From: Pedobacter sp. BAL39
GTDB lineage: Bacteria > Bacteroidota > Bacteroidia > Sphingobacteriales > Sphingobacteriaceae
Assembly: GCF_000170795.1 (NCBI RefSeq)
Contig: NZ_ABCM01000006.1
Span: 239,341 to 303,340, forward strand
Length of the DNA: 64,000 nucleotides
Direction of reading: 5' to 3'
Position numbers and translations under genes: made by a program. Positions 63,980 to 64,000 of the stretch are shown here, in pieces. The notes under the pieces were generated by a model that was not told the origin of the DNA, made no database searches, and worked only from the letters and a program-made list of their open reading frames with translations. Each line of letters begins with the position of its first letter. Position 1 is the first letter of the stretch.

Positions 63980-64000
63980 TGCTGTAATATTAAAAGGTTA

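Overview
The window is chromosomal DNA from a Bacteroidota (Bacteroidetes) bacterium, most likely a free-living Sphingobacteriaceae such as Pedobacter or a relative. The signs are five or six SusC/SusD-type outer-membrane uptake genes, two ECF-sigma/FecR signalling sets, many lipoproteins, carbohydrate-active enzymes, TAnnTTTG-type -7 promoter elements, and the general lack of Shine-Dalgarno sequences. No rRNA, tRNA, CRISPR array, transposase or phage gene was seen. The genus is inferred from gene content only.

Layout. (1) 1-6.1 kb, minus strand: ECF sigma, FecR anti-sigma, SusC with an STN signalling domain, and a SusD cut by the left edge. This is a trans-envelope-regulated glycan uptake operon. 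(2) 6.1-17.5 kb: mixed housekeeping and regulatory genes. They include a DUF218 protein, a short-chain dehydrogenase/Atu4866-type/AraC operon, a LytS/LytTR two-component pair, a DUF1905 protein, an arsR-arsM arsenic unit with two matching operators, an S41 peptidase and a DUF2059 protein. (3) 17.5-28.1 kb: a GH43-ricin lipoprotein, a GNAT acetyltransferase, a FecI/FecR/FecA-like iron or siderophore uptake set, a second short-chain dehydrogenase, small envelope proteins (one is a 45-residue gene with a strong GGAGG site) and an Lgt-family transferase.

(4) 28.2-55.9 kb: a large polysaccharide utilisation locus (PUL). Minus-strand genes run GH130, GH78, GH92, sialate-O-acetylesterase type, then GH38, SGNH esterase, GH92, then SusD, DUF5004, DUF4961, SusC, SusD, SusC. 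A divergent plus-strand lipoprotein has DUF5018-like, ricin-like and beta-propeller parts. Four transcription units share one promoter layout: a CTAAA-N3-TTT palindrome followed 32-35 bases later by CCAAATAT. The enzyme set points to an acetylated, rhamnose-bearing alpha-mannan or mannose-rich glycan (inference). The orphan SusD has a vestigial or leader ORF exactly where the shared promoter predicts a start codon.

(5) 56.8-62.3 kb: a compact sulfation locus. A plus-strand unit holds an unknown 85-residue protein and APS kinase (cysC). Converging on it is a tightly overlapped minus-strand operon: arylsulfate sulfotransferase (ASST), ChrA-type transporter, PAPS-type sulfotransferase, and cysQ (PAP phosphatase). 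Together these could make PAPS from APS, transfer sulfate, recycle PAP and possibly move sulfate or sulfate esters. ATP sulfurylase is not in the window. (6) 62.4-64 kb: another SusD, at the 3' end of an operon entering from the right.

The two observations most worth following up are the shared PUL promoter with its broken or leader ORF, and the sulfation locus that combines PAPS-dependent and PAPS-independent sulfotransferase families with a ChrA transporter.
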